A stretch of 64,000 nt of DNA from Microbacterium capsulatum. Its GTDB lineage: Bacteria > Actinomycetota > Actinomycetes > Actinomycetales > Microbacteriaceae. Below, in pieces: positions 41,582-50,079 of the stretch (positions are counted from its first letter, which is position 1; each line of letters opens with the position of its first letter). Where the stretch lies: the NCBI RefSeq assembly GCF_030865425.1, contig NZ_JAVFCB010000002.1, positions 248,001-312,000 of the forward strand, given 5' to 3'. The notes beneath the pieces are model-generated. The model was given only the letters and a program-made list of their open reading frames with translations. It did not search any database and was not told the origin of the DNA. The translations under genes were made by a program, and so were the position numbers.

Positions 41582-42259
41582 TCAGGCCTTCATCAGCCTC
41601 TCCGAGAGCTCCACGACACCCAGCGCCGCCGCCTGCGCGACATCGGCCCTCTGGTCGCGGATCGCCGCGAACAGCTCCTCGTGCCGGTCGGCGCTCGTGC
41701 CGACGGCCGTCATCGAGCCCTGAGCGTTGCCGGAGACGGCGTTGTGCAGCGAGGAGTCGAAGCTCGCGTAGATGCCCGCGAGCAGGCTGTTGTGGGATGC
41801 CGCCACCACGCCGAGGTGGAAGGCGACGTCGTGATCCGTGAACGCCGCGGCATCGTTCCGGCCGGCCGCTTCACGGCGGGCGCGCAAGGCGGCCTCGATG
41901 GCTCGCAGATCCGCGGCCGTGCGGTTCTCCGCGGCCTCGCCCGCCGCCAGCGCGTCGAGCGCACGCCGCACCCGCATGACCTCTCGCGCATCCGCGTCCC
42001 GCAGCGTGCGGCGCAGGGCGACCTCGGTCGGATCGCTCGCGATGACGTAGGTGCCGTCCCCGGGGCGGGTCTCCAGCAGGCCGAGCTGCACGAGCGCACG
42101 CACGCCCTCGCGGACCGAGGGTCGGCTGACGCCGAGCTGGGCGACGAGGGCCGCTTCCGCGGGGATGCGGCTCCCGACGTCCCAGATCCCCGAGACGATC
42201 TCGGACTGCAGGCGGTCGACGACGGTGTCGACCAGGGAGCGGCGTCGAATTGGTTCCAT
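41582..42259 (-). CDS. GntR-family (FadR/FCD) transcriptional regulator
   Basis: A 225-residue regulator with a GntR winged helix (RIPAEAALVAQLGVSRPSVREGVRALVQLGLLETRPGDGTYV) and an FCD domain with its conserved ligands (FTDHDVAFHLGVVAASHNSLL, DRHEELFAAI). The ATG at 42259 lacks a good ribosome-binding site. It is divergent from the amidohydrolase-transporter operon at 42372, with a 9-base inverted repeat in between, and probably represses that operon until the imported substrate appears. Confidence 0.88.
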   Translation of the reverse strand: MEPIRRRSLVDTVVDRLQSEIVSGIWDVGSRIPAEAALVAQLGVSRPSVREGVRALVQLGLLETRPGDGTYVIASDPTEVALRRTLRDADAREVMRVRRALDALAAGEAAENRTAADLRAIEAALRARREAAGRNDAAAFTDHDVAFHLGVVAASHNSLLAGIYASFDSSLHNAVSGNAQGSMTAVGTSADRHEELFAAIRDQRADVAQAAALGVVELSERLMKA

Positions 42260-42268
42260 GGTTCCATT

Positions 42269-42325
42269 TTCGGTCAGGTTATGAGTAGGGTGATCAAACG
42301 TCATACCATCTGATGTCTGACCGAA
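42269..42325. promoter_or_regulatory. Inverted repeat in the regulator/amidohydrolase divergent promoter
   Basis: TTCGGTCAG (42269-42277) and CTGACCGAA (42317-42325) are perfect inverted copies 39 bases apart, one near each gene start. GGTC/GACC half-sites are common in FCD-regulator operators, so these are candidate binding sites of the 41582-42259 regulator. Confidence 0.45.
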
Positions 42326-42371
42326 GATCAACCCCGCAGGCGAAGAAGCCGGACGAGGAGCAGGACCCGAC

Positions 42372-43448
42372 ATGACCGATGTGCACCCGCGCACCGCTCG
42401 CCCCGCGACCGCCGAAGGCATGCTCGCCGCCGCAGGGCTCGTCGACGCCCACATCCACCCCGACAAGACGAGCTGGGGCGACCGCTGGATGGTGCGCCGT
42501 CCGGCGGTGACGCTCGACGACCTGATCCGGAACAACATCCTGGCGCTCGACGAGTACGGGGCGAGCGTCGAGGACCGCGCCTTCGCGCTGATGTCGAACG
42601 CCCTGCGCAACGGCACGCTCGGCATGCGCGCGCACGTCGACGTCAGCACCGAGATCGGCCTGGCCCACGTCGAGGGGGTGCGCGCCGCCGCCGAGCGCAT
42701 CGGCCCCGGCCTCACCGTGCAGATCGTGTGCTTCCCGCAGTTCGGCCTGCTCACGAACCCCGGCACGCTGGACCTGATGGCGGCGTCCCTGCAGAACGGC
42801 GCCGACATCGTCGGCGGCATCGACCCGCTCGGCGTCGAGAGCGACGTCGCCGGGCACCTCGACGCCGTCTTCGGCCTCTCCGAGCGATCCGGCCGCGACC
42901 TCGACATCCACCTGCACGACGGCGGGGAGGACGGGCTGGCGCAGATCCGTGAGATCGCCGCCCGCACCCGCGCCGCCGGCATGCAGGGGCGGGTCACCGT
43001 CAGCCACGCCTTCGCCCTCTGCGACGGATCCCTGCCCTCGCTGCGCGCGACCCTCGACGAGGTCGCCGCCGCCGGACTGTGGATCACCACCTGCGCCCTC
43101 GGGCCCGACCCCGTCCCCGACCTCGACCTGTTCGCCTCGCACGGCGTGCAGCTCGCCGCCGGCTCCGACGGCGTCCGTGACAGCTGGAGCCCGTTCGGCA
43201 CCGGCAGCATGGTCGACCGCGCGCACCTCCTCGGCTACCGCACCGGCGCCATCACCGACGCGGACCTCGACCGCTGCTACCGGATCGCCTCCACCGAAGG
43301 CGGCCGCATGCTCGGCATCCCGGATCTGACCCTCGAGGTGGACGCCACGAGCGCCACCCGCCTCGAGTTCGACAGCCCGACCATCGCACAGCTCGTGGTC
43401 GACCGTCCCTCGCCCGTCCGTGTCCTCAGGCACGGACAGGTGCTCTGA
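42372..43448 (+). CDS. Amidohydrolase, cytosine-deaminase (CodA)-like
   Basis: A 358-residue metal-dependent hydrolase. Metal and catalytic residues appear as DAHIHPDK, DIHLHDGG, VSHAFAL and GSDGVRDSWSPFGTG, the last matching the CodA-branch pattern around the conserved aspartate. The usual N-terminal beta-sandwich strand is nearly absent (the HxH begins at residue 27), so it is shorter than CodA (about 425). It probably deaminates a nitrogen heterocycle or cyclic urea; the true substrate is unknown. It heads an operon with a complete ABC importer, which suggests that importer brings in the substrate or a conjugate. Confidence 0.82.
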   Translation: MTDVHPRTARPATAEGMLAAAGLVDAHIHPDKTSWGDRWMVRRPAVTLDDLIRNNILALDEYGASVEDRAFALMSNALRNGTLGMRAHVDVSTEIGLAHVEGVRAAAERIGPGLTVQIVCFPQFGLLTNPGTLDLMAASLQNGADIVGGIDPLGVESDVAGHLDAVFGLSERSGRDLDIHLHDGGEDGLAQIREIAARTRAAGMQGRVTVSHAFALCDGSLPSLRATLDEVAAAGLWITTCALGPDPVPDLDLFASHGVQLAAGSDGVRDSWSPFGTGSMVDRAHLLGYRTGAITDADLDRCYRIASTEGGRMLGIPDLTLEVDATSATRLEFDSPTIAQLVVDRPSPVRVLRHGQVL

Positions 43449-43559
43449 GCATCCCCCACCTCCCATCACGCAGCCGTGCCACCCGGGTACGGCCATGAGC
43501 GATGACGCATCCCCCAGCACTCATCACCCGCTCACAACCCGAAAACACAGGAGTTTCTC

Positions 43560-45203
43560 GTGGTACTTCGCAAGACAGCACTCGGTGCCGCCGCCCTCGT
43601 GACGGTCGCCGCACTGGCTCTGGCCGGATGCAGTGGTTCGACCAAGGGGCAGACATCCGGCCCTTCCGCACTCTCGCTCGACCTCAACAAGCTCGCCACC
43701 ACCACGACGGCGGGCACCGCGCCCGTGGACCTGGTGAAGTGGAACCTGCCGTACGAGCCGTCCTCGATCGATCCGATCTTCACCTGGAACTACGCGGAGA
43801 ACACGGTCGACGCCAACCTCTGCGAGAGCCTGGTGAAGATGAAGCCGGACCTCTCGACCGAGCAGGGGCTGGCCACCAAGGTCGACCAGCCGAACGACAC
43901 GACGGTGGTCTACACCATCCGCGACGGCGTGAAGTTCTGGGACGGCAAGCCGCTCACCGCTGACGACGTCGCCTACTCGCTGCAGCGCCAGATCGGCGCC
44001 GACACCAAGAGCTACTGGTCCGACTACTTCAAGAACGTCGCCTCGGCCGAGGTCACCGGACCCCTGCAGGTCACCGTGAAGCTCTCGCAGCCGGACGTGC
44101 TGTTCACGCAGGCGATGGGCTCGGCCGCCGGCGCGATCGTCGAGAAGGCGGCTGCGGTGGCCGGAGGACAGGCGTTCGGCACGCCGAAGGGCGACCTCCA
44201 GTGCACCGGCCCCTACAAGCTCGACAAGTGGGACTCGGGCAAGAGCCTCACGATCTCGCGCAACGACGCGTACTGGGACTCGAAGGTCAAGCCGATGGTG
44301 AAGCAGATCAGCTTCAGCTTCATCGCGGACGAGTCGACCGCCGTCAACGCCCTGCGCACCGGTGACGTCGACGGTCAGTTCTTCTACCTGCCGCCCGCGG
44401 GCCTGTCCCAGCTGCAGAAGAGCAGCAGCGTCACGACCACGTTCGGGAAGTCCTTCGTGTTCTGGACGCTGGCCGCGATCAACAAGGGCGGCGCGCTCGG
44501 CGACGAGAAGATCCGTCAGGCGCTCTCGCTCGCGATCGACCGCACGGCTCTCACCAAGGTCGTCTTCCAGGGTGCCGCCATCCCGGCCCCGACGCTCGCC
44601 AACCCTGCGATGTGGGGTTACGGGAAGGACGTCTTCGCGAAGGCCTACAAGAACTACGGCGTCTCGGCCGACCTCGCGAAGGCGAAGAAGCTCGTCGAGG
44701 AGGCGGGTTCGCCCAAGACCCCGATCGTCCTCGCGGTCCAGGGCAGCTCCGCGGTCCACGAGCAGACGGCCAGCGTCATCCAGGCCGCAGGCCAGGCGAT
44801 CGGCCTGAACGTGCAGACCAAGGTCATCCCGGTCGAGCAGTTCGGCAACCTGTACTTCGACAAGACGGCGCGCGTCGGCCTGGACGGGTTCTTCACCACG
44901 AACTACTCGGACTTCGCCGACCCGCTGAACGTGTACAGCTTCTTCCAGACCGGCAACTCCCACGACTACATCGACTGGAACGGTGCGGACAGCGAGATCG
45001 CCAAGGCGCTGCAGACGACCGACGAGGCGAAGCGCGCTCCGATCGTCACGGACATCGAGCAGAAGGTCACCAAGGGCCTGCCGTGGATCCCGCTGGCCTA
45101 CGAGCCGACCACGCTGATCCAGAACAAGCGGATCTCCGGCGCCGTGCCGTCGTTCGCCTACCTGTACGCACCGTGGGCGGTCACGATCGGCGGGACGAAG
45201 TAG
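43560..45203 (+). CDS. Dipeptide-type ABC transporter substrate-binding lipoprotein (SBP family 5)
   Basis: A 547-residue lipoprotein receptor. The signal peptide ends in LALAGC (Cys about 23). Family-5 features follow: NLPYEPSSIDPIF, RDGVKFWDGKPLTADDVAYSL, GTPKGDLQCTGPYKLDKWDSGKSL and IRQALSLAIDRTAL. The start is GTG at 43560 with AGGAG about seven bases upstream. The 111 bases between the amidohydrolase and this gene hold only a weak GCCGT/ACGGC hairpin. Ligand unknown; the amidohydrolase upstream is the best hint. Confidence 0.93.
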   Translation: MVLRKTALGAAALVTVAALALAGCSGSTKGQTSGPSALSLDLNKLATTTTAGTAPVDLVKWNLPYEPSSIDPIFTWNYAENTVDANLCESLVKMKPDLSTEQGLATKVDQPNDTTVVYTIRDGVKFWDGKPLTADDVAYSLQRQIGADTKSYWSDYFKNVASAEVTGPLQVTVKLSQPDVLFTQAMGSAAGAIVEKAAAVAGGQAFGTPKGDLQCTGPYKLDKWDSGKSLTISRNDAYWDSKVKPMVKQISFSFIADESTAVNALRTGDVDGQFFYLPPAGLSQLQKSSSVTTTFGKSFVFWTLAAINKGGALGDEKIRQALSLAIDRTALTKVVFQGAAIPAPTLANPAMWGYGKDVFAKAYKNYGVSADLAKAKKLVEEAGSPKTPIVLAVQGSSAVHEQTASVIQAAGQAIGLNVQTKVIPVEQFGNLYFDKTARVGLDGFFTTNYSDFADPLNVYSFFQTGNSHDYIDWNGADSEIAKALQTTDEAKRAPIVTDIEQKVTKGLPWIPLAYEPTTLIQNKRISGAVPSFAYLYAPWAVTIGGTK

Positions 45204-45207
45204 TCGA

Positions 45208-46158
45208 ATGTCCTTCGCGTCCTATCTTCTGAGGCGCATCGGGGGGCTGCTCCTGGTACTGCTCGTGACCTCGTTCCTCGTGTTCGGGTTGCTGTACCTG
45301 GCTCCGGGCAGCCCCCTCGCCTTCATCCTCGGTCCGCGCGGCGGCAGCGCCGCGCAGATCGCGGCCGTCACTGCGCAGTACCACCTGAACGACCCGTTCG
45401 TCGTGCGCTACATCGCCTGGCTGGGCGATGTGCTGCACGGCGACCTCGGTCGCTCGATCGTGTACCGCCAGCCCGTGGCGGATCTGCTGGCATCGCGTGC
45501 GGGGACGACGACTGCGCTCGTCGCCCTCGCCGCGGTCATCATCGCGGTCGTCGGCATCATCGCCGGCACCATCGCCGCCCTGCGCGGCGGCTGGGTGGAT
45601 CAGGTCGTCTCGACCCTGTCCGCGATCGGCCTGTCCACCCCGGTGTTCGTGATCGGCGTCGCGCTGATCAGCCTGTTCGCGGTCGGCCTCGGCTGGTTCC
45701 CCACCTTCGGCGTGGGCTCCGGCGGGCTCGACACGCTCTGGCACCTGTTCCTGCCCGCGGTCGCGCTGAGCGTCGCGAGCGCGGCCTACCTCGCCCGCAT
45801 CACGCGCGCAGCGGTGAACGAGGAGAGCGTGCGCGAGCACGTGCAGACGGCCACCGTCCGCGGCCTCGCCAAGGGCGTCATCGTCCGCCGGCACGTGCTG
45901 CGCAACGCGCTCATCCCGATCACGACCGTGCTCGGGCTCACGATCGCGACCCTCATCGCGGGCGCCGTGGTCGTGGAGAACGTGTTCGCCCTGGACGGGC
46001 TGGGATCGCTGCTGGTCAAGGCGATCCTGCAGCGCGACTTCGCGGTCGTGCAGGCCGTCGTCCTGGTACTGGTCGTGGCTTTCGTGGTCGTCAACGCGAT
46101 CGTCGACGTGCTGTACACGTTCATCGATCCGCGCATCACCCTGGGGAGCAAGCGATGA
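45208..46158 (+). CDS. Dipeptide-type ABC transporter permease (DppB-like)
   Basis: A 316-residue permease with the family's first helix (GGLLLVLLVTSFLVFGLLYLAPG), the YHLNDPFVVRYIAWLGDVLHGDLG segment and the EAA loop TATVRGLAKGVIVRRHVLRNALIP. It begins four bases after the lipoprotein stop and overlaps the next permease by ATGA, so both are translated together. It forms half of the membrane channel. Confidence 0.93.
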   Translation: MSFASYLLRRIGGLLLVLLVTSFLVFGLLYLAPGSPLAFILGPRGGSAAQIAAVTAQYHLNDPFVVRYIAWLGDVLHGDLGRSIVYRQPVADLLASRAGTTTALVALAAVIIAVVGIIAGTIAALRGGWVDQVVSTLSAIGLSTPVFVIGVALISLFAVGLGWFPTFGVGSGGLDTLWHLFLPAVALSVASAAYLARITRAAVNEESVREHVQTATVRGLAKGVIVRRHVLRNALIPITTVLGLTIATLIAGAVVVENVFALDGLGSLLVKAILQRDFAVVQAVVLVLVVAFVVVNAIVDVLYTFIDPRITLGSKR

Positions 46159-47042
46159 GTGCCGGAACGACGACGACCATCGCGGTCGCGAAGGACGCCT
46201 CGCTGCGCCGGGGGGACACCCTGCTGCGCCGGGCCTGGGACCGCCTCGGCGTGATCGGCTCGATCGCGGTCGTGGTGCTGACGATCATCGTGCTCGCCGC
46301 CGTGCTCGCCCCGTGGCTGGCACCCGCGGACCCGAACGCACCGGATCTGCTCTCCGCGCTCGCCGGCCCCGGCGTCGACCACCTGCTCGGCGCAGACGCG
46401 CTCGGCCGCGACATCCTGTCCCGGCTGATGTTCGGCGCTCAGGTGACGCTGGCCGGTCCGGGACTCGTGATCCTGCTCTCCACGATCGTCGGCACCGTGC
46501 TGGCGCTCGTGGCCGCATGGAGCGGCGGCCGCGTGGACGCGGTGATCGTGTGGGTGCTGGACATCCTGTTCGCCGTGCCCGGGATCGTGTTCGGCCTCAT
46601 CGCCGTCGCGATCTGGGGTCCGAGCCTGTTCACCGTGGTCTGCGGCCTCGCGGTCGCGTACGTGCCGTACGTGGCGCGCGTGGTGCGCGGCGCGGCCCTG
46701 CGCGAGCGGAACCTGCCGTACGTGTCCGCAGCCTGGCTGCAGGGGCACTCCGGGTTCGGGATCACGACCACGCAGATCCTGCGCAACGTGCAGCCGATCG
46801 TGATCGCCCAGGCGGTCTCGTCCCTCGGCTTCGCGGTGATCGATCTGGCTGCGGTCTCCTTCCTCGGACTCGGCGTGCAGCCGCCGACCGCGGACCTCGG
46901 TCTGATGGTCAAGAGCGGCTTCGACTCGACGCTGCGCGGGTACCCGGGCGAGGCGATCGCCGCGGGCGCGCTCATCGTCCTGATCGTCTGGTGCGTCACC
47001 GTGATCGGCGACCGCCTCATCTCGAACGCAAGGAGCATGTGA
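46155..47042 (+). CDS. Dipeptide-type ABC transporter permease (DppC-like)
   Basis: A 295-residue permease with a first helix at about 35-58 (IGSIAVVVLTIIVLAAVLAP), the DppC signature LLGADALGRDILSRLMFGAQVTL and an EAA-like loop SAAWLQGHSGFGITTTQILRNVQP. It overlaps DppB (ATGA) and the first ATPase gene (one base). It completes the membrane channel with DppB. Confidence 0.93.
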   Translation: MSAGTTTTIAVAKDASLRRGDTLLRRAWDRLGVIGSIAVVVLTIIVLAAVLAPWLAPADPNAPDLLSALAGPGVDHLLGADALGRDILSRLMFGAQVTLAGPGLVILLSTIVGTVLALVAAWSGGRVDAVIVWVLDILFAVPGIVFGLIAVAIWGPSLFTVVCGLAVAYVPYVARVVRGAALRERNLPYVSAAWLQGHSGFGITTTQILRNVQPIVIAQAVSSLGFAVIDLAAVSFLGLGVQPPTADLGLMVKSGFDSTLRGYPGEAIAAGALIVLIVWCVTVIGDRLISNARSM

Positions 47043-47893
47043 TGGCGAAACCGCTTCTTCGGCTCGACGACGTCAAGGCCACGCTGCAGCTGCGCCGCAG
47101 CCGGCAGACCCTGCTCAACGGCGTCTCCTTCGAGATCGGCGAGGGCGAGGCCCTCGGCCTCGTCGGCGAATCCGGATCGGGCAAGTCGCTCACCACGCGC
47201 GCGGTGACCCGCATGCTGGATCCCGCGTTCCGGGTCTCCGGGACGATCGAGTTCGACGGGACGTCGGTGCTGGACATGTCCTCCGCCGCGCTCCGCCGCT
47301 ACCGGCAGACGGACGTCGGGATGATCTTCCAGGATCCCCGTGCGCACGTGAACCCGGTGCACACGGTCGGCGACTTCCTCACGGAGGCCCTCGTGCGCGA
47401 CAGGGGCGTGGACCGCAAGGACGCCGAGCGTCGCGCGGTCGTGCTGTTGGACGAGGTCGGCGTGCGCAACGCCGAGGCTCGTCTGCGGCAGTACCCGCAC
47501 GAGCTGTCCGGCGGCCTGCTGCAGCGCGTCATGATCGCGAGCGTTCTGCTCGCCGAGCCGCGGCTCATCCTCGCGGACGAGCCGACCACGGCCCTGGACG
47601 TCACGGCGCAGTCGGACGTGATGGCGATCCTGGAGGAGCAGCGCAAGGCGCGCGGCCTCGCCCTGCTGTTCATCACGCACGACCTGGAGCTCGCCGCAGC
47701 CTGCTGCGACCGACTCGCCGTGATGTACGCCGGTGAGATCGTGGAGCAGGGGCCGGATGTCTACGACCATCCGCAGCACCCGTACACGATCGAGCTGCTG
47801 GGCGCCCGCCCGAGCATCGAGGAGCGGGTGGACCGGCTCCCCGTCCTCGCCTACAACCGAGAGATCCACGAGCAGCTGAAGGCACACGCATGA
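47042..47893 (+). CDS. Dipeptide-type ABC transporter ATP-binding protein (DppD-like)
   Basis: A 283-residue ATPase: Walker A GESGSGKSL, Q-loop FQDPRAHVNPVH, signature LSGGLLQRVMIA (an LSGGLLQR variant), Walker B LILADEPTTALD and switch FITHDLEL. The cysteine-rich C-terminal extension of classical DppD is missing, making it about 40 residues shorter than usual. The start overlaps the permease stop by one base and its end overlaps the next ATPase (ATGA). Confidence 0.92.
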   Translation: MAKPLLRLDDVKATLQLRRSRQTLLNGVSFEIGEGEALGLVGESGSGKSLTTRAVTRMLDPAFRVSGTIEFDGTSVLDMSSAALRRYRQTDVGMIFQDPRAHVNPVHTVGDFLTEALVRDRGVDRKDAERRAVVLLDEVGVRNAEARLRQYPHELSGGLLQRVMIASVLLAEPRLILADEPTTALDVTAQSDVMAILEEQRKARGLALLFITHDLELAAACCDRLAVMYAGEIVEQGPDVYDHPQHPYTIELLGARPSIEERVDRLPVLAYNREIHEQLKAHA

Positions 47894-48720
47894 GCGCCGT
47901 CGCAGAACCGATCATCGTCGCGCAGAACCTCCGCAAGGTCTTCCCGGCTCCGCGCGGCTCGAAGGGCGGGCCGATCGTCGCCGTCGACGACGTCTCGTTC
48001 GAGCTGTACCCGGACGAGTGCCTGGCGATCGTGGGGGAGTCCGGGTCCGGCAAGACCACGGTCGCCCGCATGCTCGTGGGGCTGGAGTCCGTCACCGGAG
48101 GCGAGCTCGCGGTGCGCGGGGAGCCCCGCACCAAGGGCGTGCGACGCCTCGCCGATCGCCGGCGCTGGGCCAGGGAGGTGCAGTACGTGTTCCAGGACCC
48201 GTACTCGTCGCTCAACGGCCGCCAGCGGATCGTCGAGATCATCGCCTCCTCGGTGGCGCTGCACGGAACGGCCAAGGCGGGCACGCCGCGGTCCGCCGCG
48301 CAGGACATCCTCTCGAGCGTCGGGCTGGGGGAGTCCTTCTGGACGAAGTTCCCCCACCAGCTCTCCGGCGGGCAGCGGCAGCGCGTCGCCATCGCGCGGG
48401 CGCTCGCCGCGGATCCGGGCGTGATCGTGCTCGACGAGGCGGTCGCCGCGCTCGACGTCTCGATCCAGGCGCAGATCCTGAACCTGCTCGCCGACATCAA
48501 GGCGGAGCGGAAGGTCAGCTACCTGTTCATCTCGCACGACCTGGCCGTGGTCAACCAGATCTCCGACCGCATGATCGTGATGGAGCAGGGCGTCGTCGTC
48601 GACCAGGGCGTCACGGCGGAGATCCTCGCCGACCCGGTGCAGCCGTACACGCGCGCACTGCGCGCAGCGGTGCCCCGCCCGGGGTGGAAGCCGATGCGCC
48701 GGGAGCGGCTCGCGTCGTGA
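47890..48720 (+). CDS. Dipeptide-type ABC transporter ATP-binding protein (DppF-like)
   Basis: A 276-residue ATPase with Walker A GESGSGKTT, Q-loop FQDPYSSLNGRQ, signature LSGGQRQRV, Walker B VIVLDEAVAALD (an alanine-rich variant of DEPTSALD) and switch FISHDLAV. Like its partner it lacks the cysteine tail. It is the last gene of the five-gene importer and is followed by a hairpin. Confidence 0.92.
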   Translation: MSAVAEPIIVAQNLRKVFPAPRGSKGGPIVAVDDVSFELYPDECLAIVGESGSGKTTVARMLVGLESVTGGELAVRGEPRTKGVRRLADRRRWAREVQYVFQDPYSSLNGRQRIVEIIASSVALHGTAKAGTPRSAAQDILSSVGLGESFWTKFPHQLSGGQRQRVAIARALAADPGVIVLDEAVAALDVSIQAQILNLLADIKAERKVSYLFISHDLAVVNQISDRMIVMEQGVVVDQGVTAEILADPVQPYTRALRAAVPRPGWKPMRRERLAS

Positions 48721-48730
48721 CCGGGCGTGC

Positions 48731-48765
48731 TCATGGGCGCGGCTCTGCCGGGGTCGCGCCCATGA
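48731..48765 (+). terminator. Hairpin after the ABC transporter operon
   Basis: TCATGGGCGCG (48731-48741) and CGCGCCCATGA (48755-48765) form an 11-base perfect stem with a 13-base loop, ten bases after the last ATPase. No T run follows. Likely terminator. Confidence 0.6.
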
Positions 48766-48808
48766 GGACGCTGCTCACCGTCGGCTTCGAGCCGTCCGGA
48801 TCGGCGCC

Positions 48809-49933
48809 GTGAAGGCCCCCCCTCGGGGAACAGCCGGGGCCGCGCGGACGTTGCATCCGGGCGTGGACATCCTCGACAGCATCGTGATCGGCGCCGGCCA
48901 GGCCGGCCTCTCGGCGTCGTACCACCTGCGCCGCCTGGGCGTGCGGCACGTCGTGCTGGACGGGGACGACGCGCCGGGCGGGGCCTGGCAGCACCGCTGG
49001 GACGCGCTGACCATGCGGGACGTGCACCGGGTCGCCGAGCTCCCGGGCGACGAGCCTCCCGCGCACACCACCGAGCGCGCCAACCAGGTCATCCCGGCCT
49101 ACTTCGCCGCGTACGAGCGCGAGCACGACCTTCCGGTGATCCGTCCCGTGCGCGTCGACCGGGTGACGGAGGAGGACGGGATCCTCGCCGTGCACGCCGG
49201 CGACCGGGTCTGGCGGAGCAGGACGCTGGTCAACGCGACCGGCACCTGGACGCAGCCGTTCATCCCGCACTACCCCGGCATGGAGACCTTCGTCGGCGAG
49301 CAGCTCCACACCGTCGACTACCCGGGCCCGGAGCACTTCCGCGGCCAGCGCGTGCTCGTCGTCGGCGGGGGAGCGTCGGCCGTGCAGTTCCTCGGCGCGC
49401 TCGCGCCGATCACGGACACCCTGTGGGTCACCCGCCGGGAGCCCGTGTGGCGCACGGACGACTTCACACCCGAGGCCGGCGCCGCGGCGGTCGCACTCGT
49501 CGAGCAGCGCGTCGCGCGGGGGCTCGCGCCGCAGAGCGTGGTCAGCGTGACCGGGCTCGCATTGCGCGCGCAGGAGCAGGAGGCGGCTCGGCTCGGGGCG
49601 TACGACGCCCGCCGGGAGATGTTCCAGCGGATCGAGCCCGACGGCGTGCGCTGGGCGGACGGCTCCTCCGAACCCGTCGACGCGATCCTCTGGGCCACCG
49701 GGTTCCGGCCCGCGATCGGACACCTCGCCCCGCTGCACCTGCGCAGCGAGCTCGGCGGGATCCAGCTGGACCGGAACGGCCGGGGGACGACGGCGGTGAA
49801 GGATCCGCGGATCCAGCTCGTCGGATACGGTCCCTCGGCGAGCACGATCGGCGCCAACCGCGCCGGCCGCACCGCGGCGCGCGGTGTCCGCCAGTACCTC
49901 GTGCAGCATCCCGCGCCGGTGACGGTGGGCTGA
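48809..49933 (+). CDS. FAD/NAD(P)-binding oxidoreductase (flavoprotein monooxygenase-like)
   Basis: A protein of up to 374 residues with two dinucleotide motifs: SIVIGAGQAGLSASYHL for FAD and VLVVGGGASAVQFLG for NAD(P), plus the ATGTWTQP and LWATGFRP segments typical of flavin monooxygenase and CzcO-like proteins. The Baeyer-Villiger fingerprint is not complete. The given start is a GTG at 48809 without a clear ribosome-binding site; GTG at 48863 (VDILDSIVIG) would give a more usual N-terminus. Substrate unknown. It stands alone, followed by a repeat element. Confidence 0.82.
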   Translation: MKAPPRGTAGAARTLHPGVDILDSIVIGAGQAGLSASYHLRRLGVRHVVLDGDDAPGGAWQHRWDALTMRDVHRVAELPGDEPPAHTTERANQVIPAYFAAYEREHDLPVIRPVRVDRVTEEDGILAVHAGDRVWRSRTLVNATGTWTQPFIPHYPGMETFVGEQLHTVDYPGPEHFRGQRVLVVGGGASAVQFLGALAPITDTLWVTRREPVWRTDDFTPEAGAAAVALVEQRVARGLAPQSVVSVTGLALRAQEQEAARLGAYDARREMFQRIEPDGVRWADGSSEPVDAILWATGFRPAIGHLAPLHLRSELGGIQLDRNGRGTTAVKDPRIQLVGYGPSASTIGANRAGRTAARGVRQYLVQHPAPVTVG

Positions 49934-49968
49934 GGCCGGCGTCGAGCGGCCCGGTCGGTCCTCGGACG

Positions 49969-50035
49969 TTTTGGGGCGCGTGCGGCCGTTTCGGGGCGCG
50001 TCACGCACGGTCGACGTGCGGTAACGCGCCCCAAA
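49969..50035. repeat. Intergenic GGGGCGCG repeat element, copy 1
   Basis: TTTTGGGGCGCG and TTTCGGGGCGCG on the left face ACGCGCCCCAAA on the right, so the element can fold back on itself. It shares the 17-base string CGTTTCGGGGCGCGTCA (49987-50003) with the copy at 63560-63645. It fills the gap between the flavoprotein and the ThrE-like gene. Confidence 0.75.
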
Positions 50036-50079
50036 GGGAGGGGCAGGCCGCCGAGTGACCCGCCGCGGCCGGTCCCGGG

